Counted from the first letter of the stretch, positions 14,043 to 21,610 are shown. The stretch: 37,905 bases of DNA from Bacillota bacterium (GCA_021821085.1 JAKACV010000024.1:1-37905); one strand, 5' to 3'. Notes: generated by a model not told the origin, from the sequence alone. Numbers and translations are program-made.

Positions 14043-14239
14043 GCAAGCACACTCTCATCTTCGACGTATTCTTCATTTTGGATGACTTCAAATTCGTCAT
14101 TCCAAATGAAGAAGTTTGGGTATGGGGAACGGTCAATCCAGACTCCCTCCGATTCCTCTTCTATGACATCGTAGATGTGCCCAATCAAATCCGTAATCTT
14201 TGGCAAATCGTGTGTGCTTGCTGTAATTCTCACCTTCAC
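14039..14239 (-). CDS. Small protein of unknown function
   Basis: AAAGGAG lies directly against an in-frame ATG (14248), which leaves no spacing, so the GTG at 14239 is the better start (66 residues). The product is mostly beta (MKVRITAST; FFIWNDEFEVIQNEEY) with an acidic segment YDVIEEESEGVW. Similar short beta proteins with DVxEE and a FFxWNxEYEV end occur in phage genomes, in my experience without a function. It is the first gene of the four-gene minus-strand run down to 13047. Confidence 0.55.
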   Translation of the reverse strand: MKVRITASTHDLPKITDLIGHIYDVIEEESEGVWIDRSPYPNFFIWNDEFEVIQNEEYVEDESVLA

Positions 14240-14306
14240 GATTATCATCTCCTTTACCTACATTTTACTACTTCAAGGAGGTGATTTAAACACGGTTTTA
14301 CGAAGA

Positions 14307-14342
14307 GCCATTTAAAGTGATCGCCTTAAATGGCGGTTTTTT
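14307..14342 (+). terminator. Rho-independent terminator
   Basis: GCCATTTAA (14307-14315) pairs with TTAAATGGC (14326-14334), followed by GG and a run of seven T. It lies between the divergent minus-strand operon and the next plus-strand genes, and shields the latter from upstream transcription. Confidence 0.75.
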
Positions 14343-14414
14343 ATGTCTAAATCGTTGTTTTAAGCAGTGCTCTACATTTTACGATACGTTTAGTAAAAAG
14401 GGCAGGGGAGGCAC

Positions 14415-14672
14415 ATGAAGAAAAATAGACGCGCACTAGATCGCCAGATCATGTTCACTGATCACGCTTTGCAAAGGTGTTACGAGAGGTTTATAAGTCC
14501 TAAAAACATATCGAAAGATCTCCGCTGTATCATAGACGGAAGCCCTGAACGCGGCATTTATAAGCGGAGGTTAAACGGGTGTGTTATTGTGTACGAACGA
14601 ACCGAAATCGGAGCTGCAATCATCACGGTATATAGGAGAAAGAAATGGTTGGGGGATGTTAAAGTTGATTGA
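14415..14672 (+). CDS. DUF4258-like small protein
   Basis: AGGGGAGGCAC precedes the ATG. The 85-residue product has the DUF4258 signature: a start strand with IMFTDHALQRCYERF, a helix (SPKNISKDLRCII), then two beta hairpins ending AAIITVYRRKKW. In that family the His-Ala-x-x-R-x-x-x-R motif and a final I-T-V-Y strand are characteristic. The fold is compared with RelE/BECR toxins, but toxicity is not established. No antitoxin-like gene is adjacent. It overlaps the start of the lysin gene by about 17 nt and so is coupled to it. Confidence 0.65.
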   Translation: MKKNRRALDRQIMFTDHALQRCYERFISPKNISKDLRCIIDGSPERGIYKRRLNGCVIVYERTEIGAAIITVYRRKKWLGDVKVD

Positions 14673-15477
14673 TTATTCGCCTTTATACGGTAAGACCTGG
14701 TGGGTTTGGGAAGTGGACAAATGCGGCGGGGTACAGGGTATTATTAATACCTGTAAAGCAACCGGAGCGCGTGGGGCGGTTGTCAAAGCTTTTGATGGCG
14801 TGAATACCTGGCCACAGTGGGAGCAATCGGTATATACACTCAAAGCAGCAGGCTTGGTAGTTGGAGCGTGGGGATATGTGTATCCTGCTAATATAGACCA
14901 AACTGCACAGGCGGCATTAGCAGCGCTCGAAAAAGCAGACTATCTCATCATTGATGCTGAAAGTGAATTTGAAACATCAGGAACAGCAGCGCATCAACTC
15001 GGGGACCTTATAAGAGCAAAAGTGCCGGATGCTCTAATCGGTCTAACGACGTTTGCCCTACCGGAACTACACAGCTCTTTCCCTTATAGCACCTTTTTGG
15101 TATGGACAGACTTCATAGCACCTCAAGTCTACTGGGCTGATGCCCAAATGGGTGCGGCAGACATGCTTAATCAATCATTGGATCAATTGCAGAAGCTATC
15201 TAAAAAGCCTATCTATCCTGTCGCTCAAGGTTATCCACAAGCACTGCCGTCTGAAATGGCAGAGTTTGGAGCAACAGCTGTTAACCGTTGGGTTGGCGGA
15301 CTGTCTTTTTGGGACATACAGAGTACAACACAAGACATCAAAGATTCCGTAAAATTAGTAGAAACCTATAGACCGAAGCAAGGTGTGCATAATCCTGTTG
15401 ATAAGATGTGGACAACGTCAGAATTCAACGCCGCGCTCGATTCTGCTATCAAAACTTTGGAGGGATATAAAAAATGA
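14656..15477 (+). CDS. TIM-barrel putative lysin (GH25-like)
   Basis: Two starts are possible, ATG 14656 and TTG 14665 (better spacing to GGGGG at 14651). The frame further upstream overlaps DUF4258 and is not used. The product of about 273 residues has the look of a TIM-barrel glycosidase: LIDYSPLYGK at strand 1, GARGAVVKAFDG, GLVVGAWGYVYP, and YLIIDAESEF with Asp100 and Glu102. It ends with FWDIQSTTQD. A D-x-E on a central strand is the catalytic arrangement of GH25 lysozymes. A conserved hypothetical glycosidase of another family is possible. The last 25 residues could be a small wall-binding tail. It overlaps the holin-like gene by 4 nt, which is a classic lysis-cassette order. Confidence 0.6.
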   Translation: MLKLIDYSPLYGKTWWVWEVDKCGGVQGIINTCKATGARGAVVKAFDGVNTWPQWEQSVYTLKAAGLVVGAWGYVYPANIDQTAQAALAALEKADYLIIDAESEFETSGTAAHQLGDLIRAKVPDALIGLTTFALPELHSSFPYSTFLVWTDFIAPQVYWADAQMGAADMLNQSLDQLQKLSKKPIYPVAQGYPQALPSEMAEFGATAVNRWVGGLSFWDIQSTTQDIKDSVKLVETYRPKQGVHNPVDKMWTTSEFNAALDSAIKTLEGYKK

Positions 15478-15914
15478 TCGACTGGAACCTTATCTTGAGT
15501 GTATTGGTCGGAGCTGCTGTCCCTGGTCTTGGGTGGTTGGGGCACGCGAAAGGCTGGTGGGGCGCGATGGTGAGAGACATTGAACCGATCGCAGAACCTT
15601 TGGTTAAGGACCTACAGCGGGTGTTAGATTCAGGCAGACTTGGCGCAGAAAACACAGACTATAAAATTGCGCTAGGCGAGACAAAAAAGCAGGCGTTGGA
15701 CAGTGCATTACAATCGCTCGTACAAATCGGAGCAGCTGCAAGTGGCAGGGGATTAGACCAACTCAACAAATATGATCTTGGGTATATTTCGGAATTTATA
15801 AAAGAGCATATCCAGCCTTCTTGGCGTTCGGAAGTGACACCGGAAGCGGTCTCAGAGGCTATCAAAGAGGTGCTAGGATTGCTCGCGGAGTTGAAAAAGC
15901 CTCAGAGCGCCTAA
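15474..15914 (+). CDS. Holin-like membrane protein
   Basis: The ATG overlaps the lysin stop (ATGA). The 146-residue product has one clear N-terminal hydrophobic helix (NLILSVLVGAAVPGLGWLG) followed by KGWW. A long charged helical region follows with a weak amphipathic segment (SALQSLVQIGAAASGRGLDQ). Position after a lysin and the N-terminal helix suggest a holin or holin accessory, but only one strong membrane segment is seen, so a pinholin-like or tethering protein is equally possible. Confidence 0.5.
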   Translation: MIDWNLILSVLVGAAVPGLGWLGHAKGWWGAMVRDIEPIAEPLVKDLQRVLDSGRLGAENTDYKIALGETKKQALDSALQSLVQIGAAASGRGLDQLNKYDLGYISEFIKEHIQPSWRSEVTPEAVSEAIKEVLGLLAELKKPQSA

Positions 15915-16017
15915 ACTAACTTACAGAATGGTTAGCATATTGTACGACCCCTTAGAATCATTAGGGAGAATGGCTCATTAATACTCGGTTATATGTGCAC
16001 AAGATTTCATTGGAACC

Positions 16018-16037
16018 ACTTATCACTATCGATAAGT
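16018..16037. promoter_or_regulatory. 7-bp dyad
   Basis: ACTTATC (16018-16024) and GATAAGT (16031-16037) flank ACTATC. It lies just before the terminator in the otherwise empty 130 bp after the holin-like gene. It may be an operator or an extra hairpin. Confidence 0.4.
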
Positions 16038-16044
16038 AGATTAG

Positions 16045-16072
16045 AAGGGGTCTCATTCTAGAGGCCCCTTTT
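16045..16072. terminator. Bidirectional terminator
   Basis: AAGGGGTCTC (16045-16054) pairs with GAGGCCCCTT (16061-16070), with one G-U pair and loop ATTCTA. TT follows on the plus strand and CT-rich sequence on the minus strand. It overlaps the stop codon of the minus-strand XRE gene and serves the convergent pair. Confidence 0.65.
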
Positions 16073-16277
16073 CCAATTCCCCTTCCTCCATGATATATCC
16101 CCATAAGTCTTCGAGAGACACCTCAAGTGCTTTTGCAATTCTAAAGGCATTTACAAGATTGGGAAGACGTTTCCCGTTAACGATTAAGCTCAATGAGGTT
16201 TCGGTCATGCCTGTTAATTGAGCTAACTTCCTTAGCTGGATTTGTTTTTCAAATAAAAGTCGTTTTAATGGTGTCAT
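16053..16277 (-). CDS. XRE-family helix-turn-helix repressor
   Basis: The 74-residue product is a single HTH_3/Cro domain: LRKLAQLTGMTETSLSLIVN places the two recognition helices, followed by GKRLPNLVNAFRIAKALEVS. The last residues are acidic. It is divergent from the ribbon-helix-helix gene and the FtsK/replication-relaxation module, so it most likely represses that module. The ribosome site is weak. An inverted repeat GTCCT-N7-AGGAC lies about 30 bp upstream of its start. Confidence 0.8.
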   Translation of the reverse strand: MTPLKRLLFEKQIQLRKLAQLTGMTETSLSLIVNGKRLPNLVNAFRIAKALEVSLEDLWGYIMEEGELEKGPLE

Positions 16278-16305
16278 ATAGATTATTTCTACATGACTAA
16301 GTTTT

Positions 16306-16322
16306 GTCCTCTTAATAAGGAC
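16306..16322. promoter_or_regulatory. Operator-like dyad between divergent regulators
   Basis: GTCCT (16306-16310) and AGGAC (16318-16322) surround CTTAATA. Two direct GACTAA copies (16295-16300 and 16320-16325) flank it. Location between a minus-strand XRE gene and a plus-strand RHH gene suits an autoregulatory operator. No binding evidence exists in the sequence alone. Confidence 0.45.
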
Positions 16323-16424
16323 TAACTATGCGTAAAAAAATGATTGACTACAATGAATAATGGAAAAGCAGTCTCTAATAGTATCTGTCGTCACCACAAA
16401 ACGTATTGAAACGGGGCGATGAGA

Positions 16425-16676
16425 ATGATGGGCGAAAAAAGGAAAGCTGTTAGCTTTAATCTCGATAACGTTAGAGAAAGAGCCATGTTTGAGTATGTAT
16501 CTAAAACAAATTTCTCCAAATTAATAAAAAAATACTTGGAGTATGAATTGCAACGAATCGCAGCTGAACATGTAGTTAATCAACAACGCGCGATGCAATC
16601 AAGCAATACGTCCACAACGGCTACACTTCACAACGATTCACAAAGCTATGTAGCACCATCTAACAGATTAAAATGA
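16425..16676 (+). CDS. Ribbon-helix-helix plasmid-type regulator
   Basis: ATG codons at 16419, 16425 and 16428 are in frame. The CGGGG site is too near the first, so 16425 or 16428 is likelier (about 82-83 residues). The segment KRKAVSFNLDNVRERAMFEY, then KTNFSKLIKKYLEYEL, matches a short RHH: a strand with alternating residues followed by two helices. The tail is Ser/Thr/Asn-rich. Such proteins precede replication or transfer genes in Gram-positive plasmids. Here an FtsK-like ATPase starts about 195 bp downstream; that gap holds only a small CCCTG/CAGGG hairpin and no gene. Confidence 0.6.
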   Translation: MMGEKRKAVSFNLDNVRERAMFEYVSKTNFSKLIKKYLEYELQRIAAEHVVNQQRAMQSSNTSTTATLHNDSQSYVAPSNRLK

Positions 16677-16871
16677 TTAATTGAACAACCCTGGATCAGG
16701 GGTCGGCCGCCGCTCCAACTTGTCTATCGGCATTGCTCTTAACCATTTCACTCCTTGACGAGCATTACGTGTCTACAGAGATAAAAAGGGCCCGACAAAC
16801 GGCGACTGGCAGAAAATGTGCATCGCATCACATCGTGACACATTGCAGCACATCAACGAGGAGGTATTTGC

Positions 16872-18128
16872 ATGCCGATCTTCACAACAGCTTTTGGGAT
16901 ATCGACTGCAGTAGGAGTATCTATGCTTGGCTGGCGCTTGCTCAACAGTCGCCCCCAGTGGCAACCAAAGATTGTGCTGCAAGTACAACAATCTTTCCGT
17001 GCAGCCAGTCTTGGATTGCAAGGTGGGGGTGATTGGCCGGTGGAAAAGGTCCAACGGATCACGTCGGGCAAAGGGGAAGGTCTGCTGCAAGGCTGGAAGC
17101 TCATCATGCGATATCCCGCCGGTAAGAATCTGTATGATGTGCAGAACAAGCTAGACAAGATCGCTGAGTGGTTAGAGTCGGACATGAAGGCGCAAGGAGT
17201 AGGAAACAGACTGTATCTGACCATCTACGATACTAAAGCTATGACAGTGGTTCCCTATACGAAAAAGATCGTGAAGGAGTGCTCGGGATCTTGGAAGGTT
17301 CCGGTCGGTCTCGCTGAAAAGGGTTGGATCTACCACGACTTCGATCTCACGCCTCATTTCCTTATCGGTGGTGCTACTAACATGGGCAAAACAAACTACC
17401 TTTTCTCGCTTGTGTATACGTTGTTTCGCGCTCATACAGCTAGCGAAATGCAACTGTACATTGTGGATATGAAGAGAGGTATTTCGTTCCGTTTTATGTA
17501 TGACACGCCTTATGTGGCAGCTATGACGGATGGCAAGGCAGAGTTGCATATCGAACGACTGAATGAAGCGCTTGAACTCGTTGAAAAAGTAGTTACTGAG
17601 ATGCATAGCACCTACGAGCAGCTAGATGAGTGGGGAGTTACTGACTGGAAGGAAGCTAAAGAGCGTGGTCATACGATTACGCACCGTTTCTTGATCATTG
17701 ATGAATGCGCTGAGATGAGAGGGAATGACAAAGAATCAAAGCTAGTTTCAGAGAGGATATGGTCCACTATCGCAAGTATCACACAGTTGGGCAGAGCAGT
17801 GGGAATTCATGTCATCCTGTCTACTCAGAGACCAGAGGTCGATGTTGTGCCAGGCCTTGTCAAAGCCAACTTAGATGCACGTCTCGCATTCCGGCTACCC
17901 GACAGCGCGAGTAGCATGACGATTCTTGGGCGTGGTGGAGCTGAGCATTTGCCTCCTATCAAAGGCCGGGGATTGTATCTCACGCATGAACTGCAGATGA
18001 TACAGACGCCGAAGGTTGATATAGACAGCATCCGACTCAGAGCCAGCTTGTTGATTAAGAGTAGATCAAAAGGAACCACATCGCTACCTGCAGAACCATT
18101 TTCTACTGAGTGGGAGGAAGGAACTTGA
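16872..18128 (+). CDS. FtsK/SpoIIIE-like DNA translocase
   Basis: GAGGAGG precedes the ATG by 7 nt. The 418-residue product has a possible membrane helix at 4-24. A non-conserved region follows to about 155, then the FtsK_SpoIIIE ATPase: Walker A GATNMGKT (167-174), YIVDMKRG, Walker B LIIDE (274-278) and sensor VILSTQRP (314-321), then a C-terminal arginine-rich segment. It lacks the four-helix membrane domain and gamma domain of chromosomal FtsK. Its size fits plasmid and ICE translocases that move DNA in conjugation or replication. It is followed by two one-TM peptides and a replication-relaxation protein in overlapping order, so the four act as a module. Packaging of virion DNA is an alternative. 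Confidence 0.85.
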   Translation: MPIFTTAFGISTAVGVSMLGWRLLNSRPQWQPKIVLQVQQSFRAASLGLQGGGDWPVEKVQRITSGKGEGLLQGWKLIMRYPAGKNLYDVQNKLDKIAEWLESDMKAQGVGNRLYLTIYDTKAMTVVPYTKKIVKECSGSWKVPVGLAEKGWIYHDFDLTPHFLIGGATNMGKTNYLFSLVYTLFRAHTASEMQLYIVDMKRGISFRFMYDTPYVAAMTDGKAELHIERLNEALELVEKVVTEMHSTYEQLDEWGVTDWKEAKERGHTITHRFLIIDECAEMRGNDKESKLVSERIWSTIASITQLGRAVGIHVILSTQRPEVDVVPGLVKANLDARLAFRLPDSASSMTILGRGGAEHLPPIKGRGLYLTHELQMIQTPKVDIDSIRLRASLLIKSRSKGTTSLPAEPFSTEWEEGT

Positions 18129-18319
18129 GAAGGAGACCGAGAGGCATTAAAAGTGTACTTGCAGGACACGCGCAGAAAATAGCTCAAGTGTCAGATGGTG
18201 TAGTGGAAGGCATTATGATATGGGCGATTTGTGTGAGTATCTTATTGACTCCTTTAGTGTTCGACGGTTGGATGAAGATAGCAGAGAGGGTGATTGACCA
18301 TGCAATCGGAGGGAAGTGA
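18125..18319 (+). CDS. Small one-TM basic protein
   Basis: The TTG at 18125 overlaps the FtsK stop (TTGA), and GGGAGGAAGG lies 3-4 nt before it. An in-frame GTG at 18110 lies inside the previous gene. The 64-residue product has a basic start (MRRRPRGIKSV) and a single membrane helix (IMIWAICVSILLTPLVF). No family is recognised. It probably accompanies the membrane-associated translocase. Confidence 0.55.
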   Translation: MRRRPRGIKSVLAGHAQKIAQVSDGVVEGIMIWAICVSILLTPLVFDGWMKIAERVIDHAIGGK

Positions 18320-18521
18320 GTATACACAGCCGGTGGATCTCAGACGCTTTATGAGCGGGTTTCCTAACTCGGATGATCAAGCACCAAGTAGATGTAGTTG
18401 TTGCGAAGGTGAGCACTGGAAGTATGTGTGGCGTGGGCGCTTGGAAGGCTTCGCCATGATCGCGACAGGGGTGATTGTATGGCGCATCGTGATGATCTTA
18501 TCGAGTTTCTTTCCATCGTAA
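18300..18521 (+). CDS. Small one-TM protein with a C-x-CC motif
   Basis: The ATG at 18300 lies in the end of the preceding gene, with AGAGGGTG in front. The 73-residue product has a hydrophilic start, the motif RCSCCEGEHW near residue 35, and a C-terminal membrane helix (MIATGVIVWRIVMILSSFF). The Cys and His residues could bind a metal. It overlaps the replication-relaxation gene start by about 40 nt. The function is unknown. Confidence 0.55.
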   Translation: MQSEGSEYTQPVDLRRFMSGFPNSDDQAPSRCSCCEGEHWKYVWRGRLEGFAMIATGVIVWRIVMILSSFFPS

Positions 18522-19144
18522 GGATTGCTAATACGGAGCAAATAGGCAGACTCTTCTTCGCTGATCGCGGCAGCCCTGACAAGCGAGCAAGTGAAGCGTT
18601 GTGTGCACTCGCCAAAGAGAAGCTAGTCGAAGGTGAGATTATCAGGATGGGTGAACCGAAGTTGTGGAGATTGACGAAGAAAGCGAAGGATTTAAAGGGT
18701 ATCGAGCAAAGAGGAATCCCGTTTAACACAATAAAAACTGTTCATTGGCAATCAATTACCGATTTGTATATCAGACTAAGCAATATAGAACGCCCTTTGT
18801 TTTTTATTCCAGAGTACCGTGAAGTCATCGATAATAAGAGAACCTTTTCGCCTGATGCGTGGTTAGTTTGGCGCAAAAGACCATTTTTTGCAGAAGTTCA
18901 ACTAACGGCTATGCCTTCAACCAGATGGAAAGATAAGTGGAATAGTTACGAACTTTTTTATTCGAACTTAAATAAAAGAGCTTTCCAACCTAAGCCACCT
19001 GCGAGGCCGGTAAAACCCCAAGTACTTGTCGTGACTCGACAAACGGATGTCACAATAGGTTCTCCTAAAGGGGTGGAAATAGTAAGATTAGACACCCTGC
19101 TTTCCGTCAATACTAGTCACTCAGCAAGAGATTACAGCAAATAA
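18479..19144 (+). CDS. Replication-relaxation family protein
   Basis: AGGGGTG with 5-nt spacing selects the ATG at 18479, although the frame is open upstream. The 221-residue product has a winged-helix start (DLIEFLSIVRIANTEQIGRL, then EKLVEGEIIRMGEPKLWRLT). A beta-rich middle follows with the acidic pattern RTFSPDAWLVW and FFAEVQLT typical of the Replic_Relax family of Gram-positive plasmids, whose members act with plasmid replication and DNA relaxation. It directly follows the FtsK-like and small membrane genes, the usual grouping in Bacillus plasmids and ICEs. It is the last gene of the element on this side. Confidence 0.75.
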   Translation: MAHRDDLIEFLSIVRIANTEQIGRLFFADRGSPDKRASEALCALAKEKLVEGEIIRMGEPKLWRLTKKAKDLKGIEQRGIPFNTIKTVHWQSITDLYIRLSNIERPLFFIPEYREVIDNKRTFSPDAWLVWRKRPFFAEVQLTAMPSTRWKDKWNSYELFYSNLNKRAFQPKPPARPVKPQVLVVTRQTDVTIGSPKGVEIVRLDTLLSVNTSHSARDYSK

Positions 19145-19202
19145 TTGGAATAAGTCTTGTAAACCGCGCTATATCTATCATTGACAATGTATAGAGTTAT
19201 AG

Positions 19203-19541
19203 AGTACCTTTACTCCCCATATCAGTTCCATTGAACGGGGACATAGGCATCCATCTTTAGAATATGCCATTCGCATTGCAGAAGCATTAGGAGTACCGAT
19301 TGGCTACTTTTGTGAAGGTGCCGAAATCACGAGTTTACCTGAAGATACTAGCTATGGGGGGCCGAGTGACCTGCCCGGATATTTGCAAAGTTTCATCATG
19401 CGTGAGTCAGCGCAGCCCTATATCGCCATGGCACAACGAGTCAGTCGATTAGAAACCTCCGATTATAAGATGCTGTGTACTTTGATTGAGATTATGATGC
19501 AGCGAAAAAAATATCGCAGCATGTCAGAGGACTCATTTTAA
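19203..19541 (+). pseudogene. N-terminally truncated XRE-family regulator
   Basis: The frame from 19203 to TAA 19541 reads TPHISSIERGHRHPSLEYAI, which is the recognition helix onwards of an HTH_3 domain. A C-terminal part with LPGYLQSFIMRE and PYIAMAQRV follows, as in Bacillus SinR/RghR-type regulators. The first 30 or so residues (helices 1-2) are missing, an in-frame TAG stands at 19200, and only 58 bp separate the fragment from the replication-relaxation gene. The break falls exactly where the mobile-element genes end. The simplest reading is that the element inserted in, or deleted, the 5' part of a chromosomal regulator gene. Confidence 0.75.
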
Positions 19542-19615
19542 CGCGCTTCCTTTACATAGGTGGCCAATGAATAACCAGTCCGGTATCGTTAGTTTTCATA
19601 ATAAAGAGAAAAGAG

Positions 19616-19643
19616 AGTAGGCGACCTGGACGGGCCGCCTACT
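19616..19643 (-). terminator. Terminator of the small hydrophobic peptide gene
   Basis: AGTAGGCG (19616-19623) pairs with CGCCTACT (19636-19643). On the minus strand a T-rich stretch follows (CTCTTTTCTCTTTA). It lies just after the stop of the 40-residue gene. Confidence 0.65.
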
Positions 19644-19649
19644 TATGCG

Positions 19650-19772
19650 TTAGTATGTGGCAACTCCTGATGTTGCTGTACCATAACTATAGGTTGGGAC
19701 GAACAGGAAGAACAACACGAAAATAATTAGGAACACAACTGCCCATCGTGTGTATGCGCCAAATACACCCAT
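19650..19772 (-). CDS. 40-residue hydrophobic peptide (YjcZ-like sporulation type)
   Basis: AAAGGAGG on the minus strand lies 6 nt before the ATG. The product is MGVFGAYTRW, then AVVFLIIFVLFFLFVPTYSY and a short Thr/Ala/Gly tail. It has a Gly/aromatic start, one membrane helix and a short tail, as in the YjcZ/SscA-type tiny spore-coat or membrane peptides of Bacilli. The sequence match to YjcZ is loose, so the name is tentative. A paralogue lies about 160 bp upstream on the same strand. Confidence 0.65.
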   Translation of the reverse strand: MGVFGAYTRWAVVFLIIFVLFFLFVPTYSYGTATSGVATY

Positions 19773-19896
19773 TGTAATTCCTCCTTTTCTGCAAATTATC
19801 CGAACGTCAGGAGCGGAGTTTTTCTATATTCCTCGATCATCTCCATTCCTTGCTGACGCGGATACTTCAATTTACGCGCAAAGAAAATCTGCCGTA

Positions 19897-19924
19897 TAGG
19901 CAAATCCCCCGACCATTTTGCCTA
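19897..19924. repeat. 8-bp hairpin between the two peptide genes
   Basis: TAGGCAAA (19897-19904) pairs with TTTGCCTA (19917-19924), loop of 12 nt, and TTTTC follows on the plus strand. It may end transcripts in either direction. The rest of 19773-19933 shows no gene. Confidence 0.45.
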
Positions 19925-19933
19925 TTTTCAAAC

Positions 19934-20051
19934 TTAATACACGGGAACTGTGTTACACACTTGTTGATAAACTGGAACTAATAAGAAAAACAGAACAAAG
20001 ATAATTAAAAATACAACTGCCCAATGCGTATACCCACCAAAAGTGCCCATG
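19934..20051 (-). pseudogene. Paralogous hydrophobic peptide gene with 1-nt frameshift
   Basis: GAGGGAGTG and an ATG (20051) stand in the same arrangement as in the 19650 gene. A run of five T directly after MGT puts the body out of frame. Read with one base fewer it gives GGYTHWAVVFLIIFVLFF and LLVPVYQQV, nearly the same as its paralogue. An in-frame GTG upstream (GTG-ACA-ACA) could start the body, but it overlaps the ribosome site. It is either a decayed copy, a case of slippage on the T run, or a sequencing error. Confidence 0.55.
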
Positions 20052-20245
20052 TTGTCACTCCCTCATGTGTGATGGTCTAAGATACGCTGGATGAACAAAT
20101 GCGTAGAGGCGAATGACGGGGGGAATTAGCCTAACTTTACGATAGAATGGACATTTGATACGTTATAGTAATAGAGAAAGCGTTTTAGTCATCAGTAGTG
20201 AGGAAATCTCCTGAAATCCGCTAGATCATAAGAGGGGGAAGATAC

Positions 20246-21610
20246 ATGTCGCTTATTTCCGACTTGCGTTCATTATTGACATCAGAACAGGTTTCTGTGA
20301 ATGAGACGATATTAACTCACCACAGTCGGGATGAATCTTATCATACACCGATCAAACCAGATATCGTCGTATTTCCACACAGCACCGAAGATGTAGTGAA
20401 AATCGTTCAATACGCAAAATCGCATTATATTCCAATTATCCCTTTTTCAATCGGAACAAGTCTAGAAGGCCAAGTCATTCCAGTGCAAGGTGGAATTAGT
20501 CTTGATATGACCGAAATGAATCATATTTTAGAGATTCGCCCAGAAGACTTTCTTGTTCGGGTCGAGCCGGGCGTAACAAAAGATCAACTCAATGCAGAGC
20601 TTGCCCGCTACGGACTATTTTTTTCTGTAGATCCTGGTGCAAACGCCTCAATCGGAGGTATGGCTGCCACAAATGCAAGCGGGACGACCACAGTGCGCTA
20701 CGGAGTTATGCGCGATCAAGTCCGTGCGATGGAGGTTGTATTGCCTGATGCAACGGTGATGAAAATAGGTTCACTTGCAGCTAAATCGGCGTCCGGCCTC
20801 AATCTTACAGGATTATTTGTCGGTTCAGAAGGAACCCTTGGTATATTCACTGAACTTTGGTTAAAAGTATATGGATTGCCAGAAACCTCAATTGCGGTAC
20901 GTGCCACTTTCGAAAGTATTGAACATTGTGTCAAAGCATCGACCGCAATCATGGGTGTTGGAATTCCTGTAACGCGGATTGAATTGGCTGACTCTGCCAT
21001 TATTGCTGCGATTAATCGTTACAAAGAGGTTGACTACCCGGTTTCGCCGACTCTCTTTCTCGAATTTCAAGGTGCAAAAAAATCGCTTGGGTTCGATGTT
21101 GAACTCGCGATATCCATTATGCAAGAGGAAGGTCTCACACATGTAGAGATGATTAAAGATGAGGGTAGCAGACGAAAACTATGGGATAATCGACATGTAG
21201 CCGCGCTTGCCTTTCGTGCAAGCGTCCCTGGTAAGGAACAGATGGCTACGGACGTATGTGTTCCTCTCTCCAAACTACCTGAAGCCGTGCTAGATGCAAC
21301 TCAGGCAATCCAGGAATACGGTGTTTATGGCAGCATCGTAGGTCATGTCGGGGATGGCAATTATCACGCAGTGTTATTAGTTGATCCAACCGATCAAGAT
21401 GAAATGCAGCGTGTAGCGAACGTGAATGCACGTCTAGTCAAATTCGCGCTCGCATGTGGGGGAACTTGCACTGGAGAACATGGTGTAGGGCTCGGCAAAA
21501 AGAAGTATCAAGCGCTTGAACATGGGGAATCCCTTGTGCTCATGAGAGCCATTAAACAGCTAATTGATCCCGAACATATCATGAACCCGGGGAAATTACT
21601 CGATGAGTAG
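20246..21610 (+). CDS. FAD-linked oxidase, GlcD-like (glycolate/D-lactate dehydrogenase)
   Basis: GAGGGGGAAG precedes the ATG. The 454-residue product has the PCMH-type FAD-binding domain (about 35-215: IIPFSIGTSLEGQ, then the glycine-rich VDPGANASIGGMAATNASGT). The FAD-oxidase C-terminal domain carries YGSIVGHVGDGNYHAVLLV and GGTCTGEHGVGLGKKKY. The two histidine motifs are typical of GlcD and D-lactate dehydrogenases, which oxidise 2-hydroxy acids with FAD. No glcE/glcF subunits are nearby, so a stand-alone D-lactate or glycolate dehydrogenase is likely. A short leader with GATACGTTATAGTAAT lies upstream, but no clear promoter can be fixed. It is convergent with sdaAB, with a 9-bp hairpin between. 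Confidence 0.88.
   Translation: MSLISDLRSLLTSEQVSVNETILTHHSRDESYHTPIKPDIVVFPHSTEDVVKIVQYAKSHYIPIIPFSIGTSLEGQVIPVQGGISLDMTEMNHILEIRPEDFLVRVEPGVTKDQLNAELARYGLFFSVDPGANASIGGMAATNASGTTTVRYGVMRDQVRAMEVVLPDATVMKIGSLAAKSASGLNLTGLFVGSEGTLGIFTELWLKVYGLPETSIAVRATFESIEHCVKASTAIMGVGIPVTRIELADSAIIAAINRYKEVDYPVSPTLFLEFQGAKKSLGFDVELAISIMQEEGLTHVEMIKDEGSRRKLWDNRHVAALAFRASVPGKEQMATDVCVPLSKLPEAVLDATQAIQEYGVYGSIVGHVGDGNYHAVLLVDPTDQDEMQRVANVNARLVKFALACGGTCTGEHGVGLGKKKYQALEHGESLVLMRAIKQLIDPEHIMNPGKLLDE

Noticed and set aside
14275-14300. Perfect AAGGAGGTG on the plus strand
   Set aside because: The following codons end at once (GTG-ATT-TAA) and no longer frame starts at a suitable distance.
16692-16871. Small CCCTG/CAGGG hairpin and frames between the RHH gene and the FtsK gene
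   Set aside because: The stem has 5 bp with no T run, and the frames lack ribosome sites.
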